A DNA stretch of 5,464 nucleotides from an uncultured Caryophanales bacterium (GTDB lineage Bacteria; Bacillota_I; Bacilli_A; RFN20; CAG-826). A model generated the notes under the pieces. The model saw nothing but the letters and a program-made list of their open reading frames with translations. It was not told where the DNA came from and made no database searches. A program made the translations under genes and the position numbers. Position 1 is the first letter of the stretch; every line of letters begins with the position of its first letter. The stretch is taken from contig CAMKAQ010000078.1 in the NCBI GenBank assembly GCA_946410525.1, positions 1 to 5,464 of the forward strand, written 5' to 3'. This document shows, in pieces, positions 1-4,249 of the stretch.

Positions 1-65
1 TCAGCTGGTAGAGCAAAGGACTGAAAATCCTTGTGTCGGCGGTTCAACTCCGCCTTGGCCCACCA
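1..65 (+). tRNA. tRNA-Phe (anticodon GAA), 5' end cut off by window
   Basis: This is a tRNA lacking roughly its first 11 bases, which lie before the window. The D-arm remnant (TCAGCTGGTAGAGC) comes first. The anticodon stem follows, AAGGA at 16-20 paired with TCCTT at 28-32, enclosing the loop CTGAAAA at 21-27. The anticodon GAA is at 23-25, which decodes Phe codons UUU and UUC. The T-arm is GGCGG, TTCAACT, CCGCC. The 3' acceptor strand is TTGGCCC, then discriminator A62 and an encoded CCA at 63-65. A hairpin terminator follows 10 bases later, so this is the last gene of its transcript. Confidence 0.95.
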
Positions 66-75
66 TCTAGGAAAC

Positions 76-106
76 AATCCGAATCGAAAGGTTCGGATTT
101 TTTGTT
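76..106 (+). terminator. Rho-independent terminator of the tRNA-Phe transcript; left copy of a 31-base direct repeat
   Basis: The arm AATCCGAATC (76-85) pairs with GGTTCGGATT (90-99) over 10 base pairs, including one T-G wobble, around a GAAA tetraloop (86-89). A T run follows (100-103, then GTT). The GNRA loop plus U-tail is a classic intrinsic terminator. The same 31 bases recur exactly at 766-796, after the higBA operon. Confidence 0.9.
76..106 (+). repeat. 31-base direct repeat, left copy
   Basis: The stretch from AATCCGAATC to the final GTT is identical, base for base, to 766-796, with a period of 690 bases. Identity stops at 75/765 on the left and at 107/797 on the right. The two copies bracket the whole higBA unit with its promoter. 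The repeat may mark a recombination junction, or may simply be a terminator sequence used repeatedly in this genome. Confidence 0.9.
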
Positions 107-141
107 ACCAATACCTGTTACTTGACACGTTACACGTAACA
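104..141 (+). promoter_or_regulatory. Operator region of higBA: GTTAC/GTAAC half-sites
   Basis: A palindrome GTTAC-AC-GTAAC lies at 129-140, inside the spacer between the -35 and -10 boxes of the higBA promoter. Further GTTAC copies stand at 104-108 and 117-121, so direct half-sites recur at steps of 13 and 12 bases. TGTTAC (116-121) can also pair with GTAACA (136-141) as a wider inverted repeat. HigA antitoxins are known to repress their own operons by binding palindromes over the promoter. Assigning this palindrome to HigA is inference from position. Confidence 0.65.
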
Positions 142-149
142 CTTATAAT
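122..149 (+). promoter_or_regulatory. Consensus vegetative (sigma-A type) promoter of higBA
   Basis: A perfect -35 box TTGACA (122-127) and a perfect -10 box TATAAT (144-149) are separated by 16 bases. The expected transcription start, about 7 bases past the -10 box, falls on or next to the higB ATG at 156. The transcript may therefore have no leader. The GTTAC/GTAAC palindrome sits in the spacer, as expected for an autorepressed toxin-antitoxin promoter. Confidence 0.85.
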
Positions 150-155
150 TAGAGT

Positions 156-434
156 ATGATCAAGTCGTTCCGCCACAAAGGCTTAGAAAAATTCTTCGAA
201 ACCGGCTCCAAAGCAGGCATCCAACCAGCGCACGCCGAAAGATTAGGAAGAATTCTTGATCGTCTAGATGCAAGCACAACTCCGAAAGATATGGATTTAC
301 CAGGATATCGGCTTCACGAACTTGAAGGCGATAAAATGGGGCAGTGGAGCGTGACGGTTAATGGGAATTGGCGAATAACCTTTTATTTTAAAGGGCAAGA
401 CGCTATCTTGGTCAATTACGAAGACTATCATTGA
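156..434 (+). CDS. higB: HigB-type mRNA interferase toxin (RelE/HigB superfamily)
   Basis: This is a 92-residue toxin of the HigB family. These toxins cleave mRNA on the translating ribosome in the cytoplasm and are neutralised by HigA. The protein starts MIKSFRHKGLEKFFETG and ends VNYEDYH, matching the family's usual length and both signature ends. By alignment from memory with Proteus vulgaris HigB, the active-site residues H54, R73, D90, Y91 and H92 are present. Position 57, Lys in that enzyme, is Glu here (HELEGD). The ATG lies 6 bases after the -10 box and has no Shine-Dalgarno sequence, which fits a leaderless mRNA. The toxin precedes the antitoxin, the usual higBA order. All three Asn codons are AAT, unlike the AAC-rich lipoprotein gene downstream, a weak hint of foreign origin. 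Family assignment is firm; toxicity is not shown. Confidence 0.95.
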   Translation: MIKSFRHKGLEKFFETGSKAGIQPAHAERLGRILDRLDASTTPKDMDLPGYRLHELEGDKMGQWSVTVNGNWRITFYFKGQDAILVNYEDYH

Positions 435-448
435 TGGAGGTAAAAGAT

Positions 449-745
449 ATGACTAGAAAACCAACTCATCCAGGCGCTGTGTTAAGAGAAGACGTTATGG
501 CTCCTCTTGGTCTTTCTGTTACGGAAACGGCGAAGCGTCTTGGCGTTTCCAGAAAACAGCTTTCCCTTTTCATCAATGAAAAAGCCTCCCTTAGTCCTGA
601 GATGGCCATTCGTATTGCCGAAGCTACTGGCACATCAGTCGAATCGTGGATGGCTATGCAGACCAAATTAAGTATTTGGGAAGCGAGCCAGGACAAACCA
701 AAAAACGTCGTCCAGGAATCACTTGTCCTAAAACCTGCGCTCTAA
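449..745 (+). CDS. higA: HigA-type antitoxin, XRE-family DNA-binding protein
   Basis: This is a 98-residue antitoxin and autorepressor that pairs with HigB. It begins MTRKPTHPGAVLRED, the characteristic HigA opening. A helix-turn-helix follows at about residues 24-43 (VTETAKRLGVSRKQLSLFIN), then the SPEMAIRIAEATGTSVESW segment typical of the family. The ATG at 449 is chosen because GGAGG (436-440) stands 8 bases before it. In-frame TTG at 431 and ATG at 434 would start within or before that site and are unlikely. The gene begins 14 bases after the higB stop, so the two are co-transcribed. HigA probably binds the GTTAC/GTAAC palindrome in the higBA promoter. The unit ends at the terminator 20 bases downstream. 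Confidence 0.95.
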   Translation: MTRKPTHPGAVLREDVMAPLGLSVTETAKRLGVSRKQLSLFINEKASLSPEMAIRIAEATGTSVESWMAMQTKLSIWEASQDKPKNVVQESLVLKPAL

Positions 746-765
746 CCAACGTTAGCTTAGACAAT

Positions 766-796
766 AATCCGAATCGAAAGGTTCGGATTTTTTGTT
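766..796 (+). repeat. 31-base direct repeat, right copy
   Basis: This is an exact copy of 76-106. Excising one period (690 bases) would place the tRNA-Phe terminator directly in front of the yefM-yoeB control region and leave one intact terminator. That is the arrangement expected of an ancestral site without higBA. Confidence 0.9.
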
Positions 797-800
797 TTTT
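766..800 (+). terminator. Rho-independent terminator of higBA
   Basis: The hairpin is the same as the one after tRNA-Phe. Arms at 766-775 and 780-789 enclose a GAAA loop (776-779), followed by TTTTGTTTTTT. It closes the higBA transcript. The T tail here is longer than in the copy after the tRNA. Confidence 0.9.
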
Positions 801-865
801 CGCACTATATGATAAGTGGAGGTTATGGTACCTGATTATCTGGATATAATACCAATTATGAATGG

Positions 866-901
866 GTACGTATTATTGTACCTATGTACTTGATAGCGTA
901 C
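866..901 (+). promoter_or_regulatory. Probable YefM operator array: four GTAC cores
   Basis: GTAC cores lie at 866-869, 878-881, 886-889 and 898-901, so core-to-core steps are 12, 8 and 12 bases. Two cores carry a preceding T (TGTAC at 877 and 885). Additional isolated GTAC cores lie at 828 and 928. E. coli YefM-YoeB is known to repress its operon by binding palindromes with a TGTACA core spaced 12 bases centre to centre. The last two cores flank and overlap the -35 and spacer of the predicted promoter. Binding here is inferred. Confidence 0.65.
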
Positions 902-917
902 ATATTCCATGTATACT
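890..917 (+). promoter_or_regulatory. Predicted promoter of yefM-yoeB
   Basis: A -35 box TTGATA (890-895) and a -10 box TATACT (912-917) are separated by 16 bases. Transcription would begin near 924, giving a leader of about 13 bases that still contains the GGAGG site at 924-928. A TATAAT at 845-850 could be an alternative -10 for a longer leader, but it has only a poor -35 (TTATGG at 823-828). The rest of 797-889 shows only the GTAC operator cores and no gene. Confidence 0.6.
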
Positions 918-936
918 TTATTTGGAGGTACTTTTT

Positions 937-1188
937 ATGGCCACAATGAATGCATCAATCCTTAGAAAGAATCTATTTGGTTCGTTAGAGAACGTTGTTG
1001 AATATAACGACTCAATCACCGTCAGCACGAAAAAAGGCAATGCCGTCATCATCTCAGAGGAAGAATACAACGCCATGCGCGAAACGATTTATATCACTTC
1101 CCAAAAAGGCCTCTTAAAGAGAATCAAGGAAGGCGAAAAGGAAGATATCTCCTCAATGAAGGTCTATAACCCAAACGAGGAGTGGTAA
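937..1188 (+). CDS. yefM: YefM/Phd-family antitoxin
   Basis: This 83-residue protein belongs to the Phd/YefM antitoxin family, which neutralises a YoeB/Txe-type ribosome-dependent mRNase and represses its own promoter. Its N-terminal half (MATMNASILRKNLFGSLENV, then the VSTKKGNAVIISEEEYNAM segment) is the DNA-binding and dimer fold typical of the family. The charged, Lys/Glu-rich C-terminal tail, from about residue 55 to the end (NPNEEW), would wrap the toxin. The ATG at 937 is chosen because GGAGG (924-928) stands 8 bases upstream. The open frame extends back to 862, but that stretch overlaps the promoter and operators and encodes no family residues. The stop lies 3 bases before yoeB, so the two are translated together. 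An inner GAGGAG near its end is the yoeB ribosome binding site. Confidence 0.93.
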   Translation: MATMNASILRKNLFGSLENVVEYNDSITVSTKKGNAVIISEEEYNAMRETIYITSQKGLLKRIKEGEKEDISSMKVYNPNEEW

Positions 1189-1191
1189 TCG

Positions 1192-1455
1192 ATGTGGGAG
1201 TTACGTTTCACCAAAAACGCCGAGAAAGATAAGGATAATCTCAAAAGGGCTGGGTTAATGCCCAAAGCGAAAAAGCTTCTTAACCTTATCGCCGAGGATC
1301 CATATCGCTTTCCTCCATCTTATGAAAAACTTGTAGGCGATTTGCAGGGTTATTGCTCAAGGAGAATCAACATTCAACACCGTCTTGTCTATCGTGTTTT
1401 TGAGGACGCTCACATCGTTGTCGTCCACTCGATGTGGTCGCATTATGACGAGTAA
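1192..1455 (+). CDS. yoeB: YoeB/Txe-family ribosome-dependent mRNA interferase toxin
   Basis: This 87-residue toxin belongs to the YoeB (Txe) family. E. coli YoeB binds the ribosome and cleaves mRNA in the A site. The family signature runs through the protein: AEKDKDNL near the start, then PPSYEKLVGDLQGYCSRRIN, then QHRLVYRV and a terminal SMWSHYDE. Residues matching the catalytic set of E. coli YoeB (E46, R65, H83, Y84) are E45, R64, H84 and Y85, so the enzyme looks intact. GAGGAG (1177-1182), inside the end of yefM, is the ribosome binding site, 9 bases before the ATG. The antitoxin-first order is standard for yefM-yoeB and opposite to the neighbouring higBA. A terminator follows 16 bases after the stop. 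Confidence 0.95.
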   Translation: MWELRFTKNAEKDKDNLKRAGLMPKAKKLLNLIAEDPYRFPPSYEKLVGDLQGYCSRRINIQHRLVYRVFEDAHIVVVHSMWSHYDE

Positions 1456-1471
1456 ACCTATTTAAATGAAG

Positions 1472-1503
1472 AAGGGTCCGTCAGCGATGGGCCTTTTCTT
1501 TTT
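1472..1503 (+). terminator. Rho-independent terminator of yefM-yoeB
   Basis: AAGGGTCC (1472-1479) pairs with GGGCCTTT (1489-1496) over 8 base pairs, with two G-T wobbles, around a 9-base loop. The T-rich tail is TCTTTTT. It is weaker than the other terminators in the window. Confidence 0.75.
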
Positions 1504-1524
1504 GGATCCTTTATCCACATTAAA

Positions 1525-1553
1525 TTGATATAGAAGCATCGAAATAGTATCAT
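1525..1553 (+). promoter_or_regulatory. Predicted promoter of the phosphatase lipoprotein gene
   Basis: A -35 box TTGATA (1525-1530) and a -10 box TATCAT (1548-1553) are separated by 17 bases. Transcription would start near 1560, leaving a leader of about 75 bases before the first candidate start codon. That leader contains two hairpin-forming stretches. Confidence 0.6.
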
Positions 1554-1570
1554 TTTGAAGTATATCGTGT

Positions 1571-1594
1571 TGCCTTATGAGGCATAGCCTTCAT
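1571..1594 (+). other. Leader hairpins with two alternative pairings
   Basis: TGCCT (1571-1575) pairs perfectly with AGGCA (1580-1584) around TATG. Alternatively ATGAGGC (1577-1583) pairs with GCCTTCAT (1587-1594), with one bulged T, around a 3-base loop. The two structures share bases and exclude each other. Whether they regulate anything is unknown; short hairpins of this size can arise by chance. Confidence 0.4.
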
Positions 1595-1611
1595 AAAGCA
1601 CACAAACAAAG

Positions 1612-1636
1612 AAAGGAAAGTAACGGTTTTTACCGT
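1612..1636 (+). promoter_or_regulatory. Ribosome binding site and hairpin before the lipoprotein start
   Basis: AAAGGAAAG (1612-1620) is the only Shine-Dalgarno-like sequence near the start, but it lies unusually far from GTG 1635 and ATG 1647. Between them, ACGGT (1623-1627) pairs with ACCGT (1632-1636) around TTTT. This hairpin includes the first two bases of GTG 1635. Folding would shorten the effective gap to ATG 1647 to about 12 bases. Confidence 0.5.
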
Positions 1637-3326
1637 GAAAACAAAGATGAATAAGAAAATCTTATTGGTCTCCATCCTCTCGTTAGGAATGCTTACTGCC
1701 TGCAACATCGAAGTTGGTGGGTCAAGCGTTTCAACTCCAGCCGCAAGCGAGGGAGAAACGAGTGAAGGAGACAGCGGAGCAGCTTCATCTGTAACTGCTT
1801 CATCGACCGCTGAACCAACCCCAGCGGCAAATGGCTTCACCATCACCACGGATCTCGCTGAGACAAAAGAGATCCACACCGCCGCTCAGAAAGCCTATCT
1901 TGAATACACAGGCGACTACGCAAGCTACCCAGTGAGCAAGCTTCCTAGCGGAACTGAGTGGAACAGCGACCCTCTCCCAGTGAAACTCGCTTGGGATTAC
2001 GCTGTCCCATCCGAAAAGACCCTTAAGAGATTCGCTGTGACTTTTGGTCAGAAAGACGATCTTAGCGATGGTTTCCGTGTCGAAGGAAGCACCTCCAAGA
2101 GTCTTAACCTCCAGAACGTTTTCCTTGGCAAAAACTACTTCAAAGTCATTGCTGAGCATTCTGACAACAGCGAAGTTGACTCTGGTATCATGTCCTTCAA
2201 CGTGACCACCCAGGCTCCACGTAACATCAAGATCGATGGCATGACCAACTGCCGTGATATGGGTGGCAGAACCACCGTCGGCGGTGGCAAGGTCAAACAA
2301 GGCATGATCTATAGAACCTCGGGCGTTAAGGGTGGCAACCCTGCTAACGCGACAGCTGAAGGCATCGCCGAATTGAAGAACCACCTCAAAGTTAAGACCG
2401 AGATCAACGTCGCTGATGGCAGCTCTTATAACGGAACCGGCAACGGCTGGACCGTCATCGAGCACAAGATGGACTACGATCAGTCGAACCAAACACGCCA
2501 TCACTTCTCCAGAAACGCTGAATCAGTGAAAGCCTTCTTCAAGACCCTTTCCGATTCCTCCAAATACCCAGTCTTCTTCCATTGCCGTATCGGCACCGAT
2601 AGAACCGGCTTATGTGCCAACCTTCTTGGCGGCCTCCTCGGTGTCTCCAAGAACGAGCTCTATCAGGACTACCTCTTCTCGAACTTCGGCAACATCGGTG
2701 AACAAAGAAAGATCGGCGCTTCCGCTGGTCAGGACAACATCGAGAACTATATGAACGAGATCGATGCCATGCCAGGCGCCACCTTCGCCAACAAATGCTA
2801 TAACACCCTTCTTGGCATTGGCGTTGAGAAGACCACCCTTGATACTGTCATCAGCATCCTTACCGAAGGTAATACTGTCACTGGAAACGACAACGGACAG
2901 CTCATCGGCAAAGGAACTGACCTTACTGGCACCGGTGTCACGATGTCAACTTCGACCTCAAACGCTCACCCAGAGCAGTACTATGTTCTCAATTCTTCCT
3001 CGAAAGTCGTTACCTATAACTTCACGACCACCGAGACGATGAATGCCGTCATCACTGCCTACCTTGGCAATTCTAACGGTAGCAGTACCACCCTTAGCAG
3101 TGCCCTTGACATGAAACTCGATGGCGCTTCCTTAACCCTCCCATCCAAATCCTTCAAAGACGCTGGTTTTGGCAGCGTTGGCAATCCTAAAAGAACCTGC
3201 TATTACATCAACCAGATGGCCGAAGTCAGCAATCTCGCCGCTGGTGCCCACACCCTAACTATCCAGACCAAAGGCAGCAACACCATGAATGTTGGTGCCC
3301 TTGGTGTCTTCAAGAAAACCGCCTAA
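1635..3326 (+). CDS. Secreted lipoprotein with tyrosine-phosphatase-type domain
   Basis: This is a 563-residue exported protein, probably anchored in the outer face of the membrane. Residues 1-22 form a lipoprotein signal peptide with lipobox LTAC, so Cys23 is the lipidated residue. A Ser/Ala/Glu/Thr/Pro-rich linker runs to about 65. An Fn3-like beta domain is plausible at about 112-195. The phosphatase domain starts near 196, with NCRDMGG at 205-211 resembling the N-x-RD-x-GG motif of the Y_phosphatase3 family. It carries the CX5R loop HCRIGTDRTG at 316-325, with Cys317 the nucleophile and Arg323 the phosphate binder. A separate beta-rich domain of unknown family fills about 420-563. The family removes phosphate from protein tyrosine or similar esters; the substrate here is unknown. 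The start could instead be ATG 1647, which gives an equally good signal peptide. It is transcribed alone, between terminators. Confidence 0.85.
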   Translation: MKTKMNKKILLVSILSLGMLTACNIEVGGSSVSTPAASEGETSEGDSGAASSVTASSTAEPTPAANGFTITTDLAETKEIHTAAQKAYLEYTGDYASYPVSKLPSGTEWNSDPLPVKLAWDYAVPSEKTLKRFAVTFGQKDDLSDGFRVEGSTSKSLNLQNVFLGKNYFKVIAEHSDNSEVDSGIMSFNVTTQAPRNIKIDGMTNCRDMGGRTTVGGGKVKQGMIYRTSGVKGGNPANATAEGIAELKNHLKVKTEINVADGSSYNGTGNGWTVIEHKMDYDQSNQTRHHFSRNAESVKAFFKTLSDSSKYPVFFHCRIGTDRTGLCANLLGGLLGVSKNELYQDYLFSNFGNIGEQRKIGASAGQDNIENYMNEIDAMPGATFANKCYNTLLGIGVEKTTLDTVISILTEGNTVTGNDNGQLIGKGTDLTGTGVTMSTSTSNAHPEQYYVLNSSSKVVTYNFTTTETMNAVITAYLGNSNGSSTTLSSALDMKLDGASLTLPSKSFKDAGFGSVGNPKRTCYYINQMAEVSNLAAGAHTLTIQTKGSNTMNVGALGVFKKTA

Positions 3327-3346
3327 GCGGAACATTACAACATATT

Positions 3347-3378
3347 AAACCAAGTCTTTAAGGCTTGGTTTTCTTTTT
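3347..3378 (+). terminator. Rho-independent terminator of the lipoprotein gene
   Basis: AAACCAAGTCT (3347-3357) pairs with AGGCTTGGTTT (3361-3371), with one T-G wobble, around a TTA loop. The tail TCTTTTT follows. It lies 20 bases after the stop codon and separates this gene from the truB operon. Confidence 0.9.
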
Positions 3379-3396
3379 ATGCTCACCCTAATCATT

Positions 3397-3402
3397 TATA
3401 AT
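3397..3402 (+). promoter_or_regulatory. -10 box of the truB-ribF-mtnN operon
   Basis: A perfect TATAAT lies at 3397-3402, 7 bases before ATG 3410. No good -35 box is visible at the right distance; the region 3374-3380 is the T-rich tail of the preceding terminator. Transcription would start at or next to ATG 3410, implying a leaderless truB mRNA. Confidence 0.55.
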
Positions 3403-3409
3403 GATTCTT

Positions 3410-4249
3410 ATGTTAGACGGATTGTTCCTCATCGATAAAGAAGCGGGCCTAACCTCTAGAAGGGTCGATAACATCATCGGCAAGAGATACGACACCCATT
3501 CAGTAGGGCACTTAGGCACCCTTGATCCTTTTGCGACCGGCCTCCTCATCGTCGCCATCAACAAAGGCACCAAGCTTTTGACCTACCTTAATGACGGTGA
3601 CAAAACGTATGAAGCCTCTCTCCTCTTAGGAAAGAAAACCTCAACAGGAGATTTAGAAGGGGAAGTCATAGAAGAGAAAGAAATCCCTGACATTTCAAAA
3701 GAGAAATTAAATGAGGTTTTGCATTCGTTTTTAGGAAAATCCCAGCAAATCCCTCCTAAATTCAGCGCGATCAAAGTGAATGGGGTTCCTATGTATAAGG
3801 CCGCTTTACAAGGCAAAGAAGTGGAACTCAAACCGCGTGACATAACCATCTATTCGATCGAAGGGGATATTGAGAACAACATCATCCATTTCGTCACCAA
3901 GGTATCGAAAGGCACCTATATCAGAACCTTGGGTGAGGATATCGCCAAGAAGCTAGGAACAGTAGGGCACCTCATCTCTCTACGAAGGCTCACTGTTGGA
4001 GATATCTCCGTAGAACAAGCTAAGAACATCGATGACCTCAAAGACGAGGACATCATCTCTGGCAAAGGGCTCATTGACCTTCCTTCGATTGAACTCACTG
4101 ACGAGCAAGAATGGAAAGCCAAGAATGGCCAAACCCTCTCTTTCGAAGTCAAAGAAGAAAAGGTTTTGCTCACCAAAGGCGACTCTCTTGTTGCGGTCTA
4201 TAAGCGTAAGTCCCAAAATACCTTTGTTCCTGAAAGGGGGCTCTTCTAG
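3410..4249 (+). CDS. truB: tRNA pseudouridine synthase B (U55)
   Basis: TruB converts U55 in the T-loop of most tRNAs to pseudouridine. The 279-residue protein carries the family landmarks in order. LDGLFLIDKEAG opens it, then GHLGTLDPFATG with catalytic Asp39 (Asp48 in E. coli). KTYEASLLLGKKTSTGD contains Tyr67, matching the active-site Tyr, followed by QIPPKFSAIKVNG, then KGTYIRTLGEDI and GHLISLRRLTVG. A short C-terminal part of about 60-70 residues would be the reduced PUA-like domain of the bacterial form. ATG 3410 is preferred over ATG 3401 because family members begin a residue or two before DG-x-x-x-IDK and because 3401 lies inside the -10 box; the earlier start would add only three residues. 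There is no Shine-Dalgarno sequence. The stop overlaps the ribF start by one base (TAGTG), a common pairing in Bacilli. Confidence 0.95.
   Translation: MLDGLFLIDKEAGLTSRRVDNIIGKRYDTHSVGHLGTLDPFATGLLIVAINKGTKLLTYLNDGDKTYEASLLLGKKTSTGDLEGEVIEEKEIPDISKEKLNEVLHSFLGKSQQIPPKFSAIKVNGVPMYKAALQGKEVELKPRDITIYSIEGDIENNIIHFVTKVSKGTYIRTLGEDIAKKLGTVGHLISLRRLTVGDISVEQAKNIDDLKDEDIISGKGLIDLPSIELTDEQEWKAKNGQTLSFEVKEEKVLLTKGDSLVAVYKRKSQNTFVPERGLF

Noticed and set aside
431..448. Upstream TTG/ATG starts for higA
   Set aside because: The Shine-Dalgarno GGAGG lies inside this stretch, and family members start at the MTRKPTHPG-type sequence encoded from 449.
76..796. CRISPR or insertion-sequence explanation for the repeated 31-mer
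   Set aside because: There are only two copies, 690 bases apart, with a higBA operon between them. No transposase, terminal inverted repeats of an IS, or spacer array is present.
827..832. GGTACC palindrome as a start of the operator array
   Set aside because: It has a GTAC core but lies 38 bases from the next core and out of phase with the 12-base pairs, so it was only mentioned and not counted in the array.
646..849. 67-codon open frame overlapping the higA end and the terminator
   Set aside because: It is out of frame with higA, runs through the terminator hairpin and resembles no known protein.
862..936. N-terminal extension of YefM by 25 residues
   Set aside because: The extension covers the promoter and GTAC operators, encodes no family residues, and the GGAGG at 924-928 fits ATG 937 exactly.
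1800..2504. Long open frame of 234 codons on the - strand inside the lipoprotein gene
   Set aside because: It lies antisense to a clear multidomain protein. The C-ending codon bias of that gene removes stops on the other strand, and the translation shows no recognisable motif and no ribosome binding site.
2764..3042. 92-codon + strand frame inside the lipoprotein gene
   Set aside because: It is a shadow frame of the phosphatase coding sequence, with a low-complexity Pro/Leu/Ser translation.
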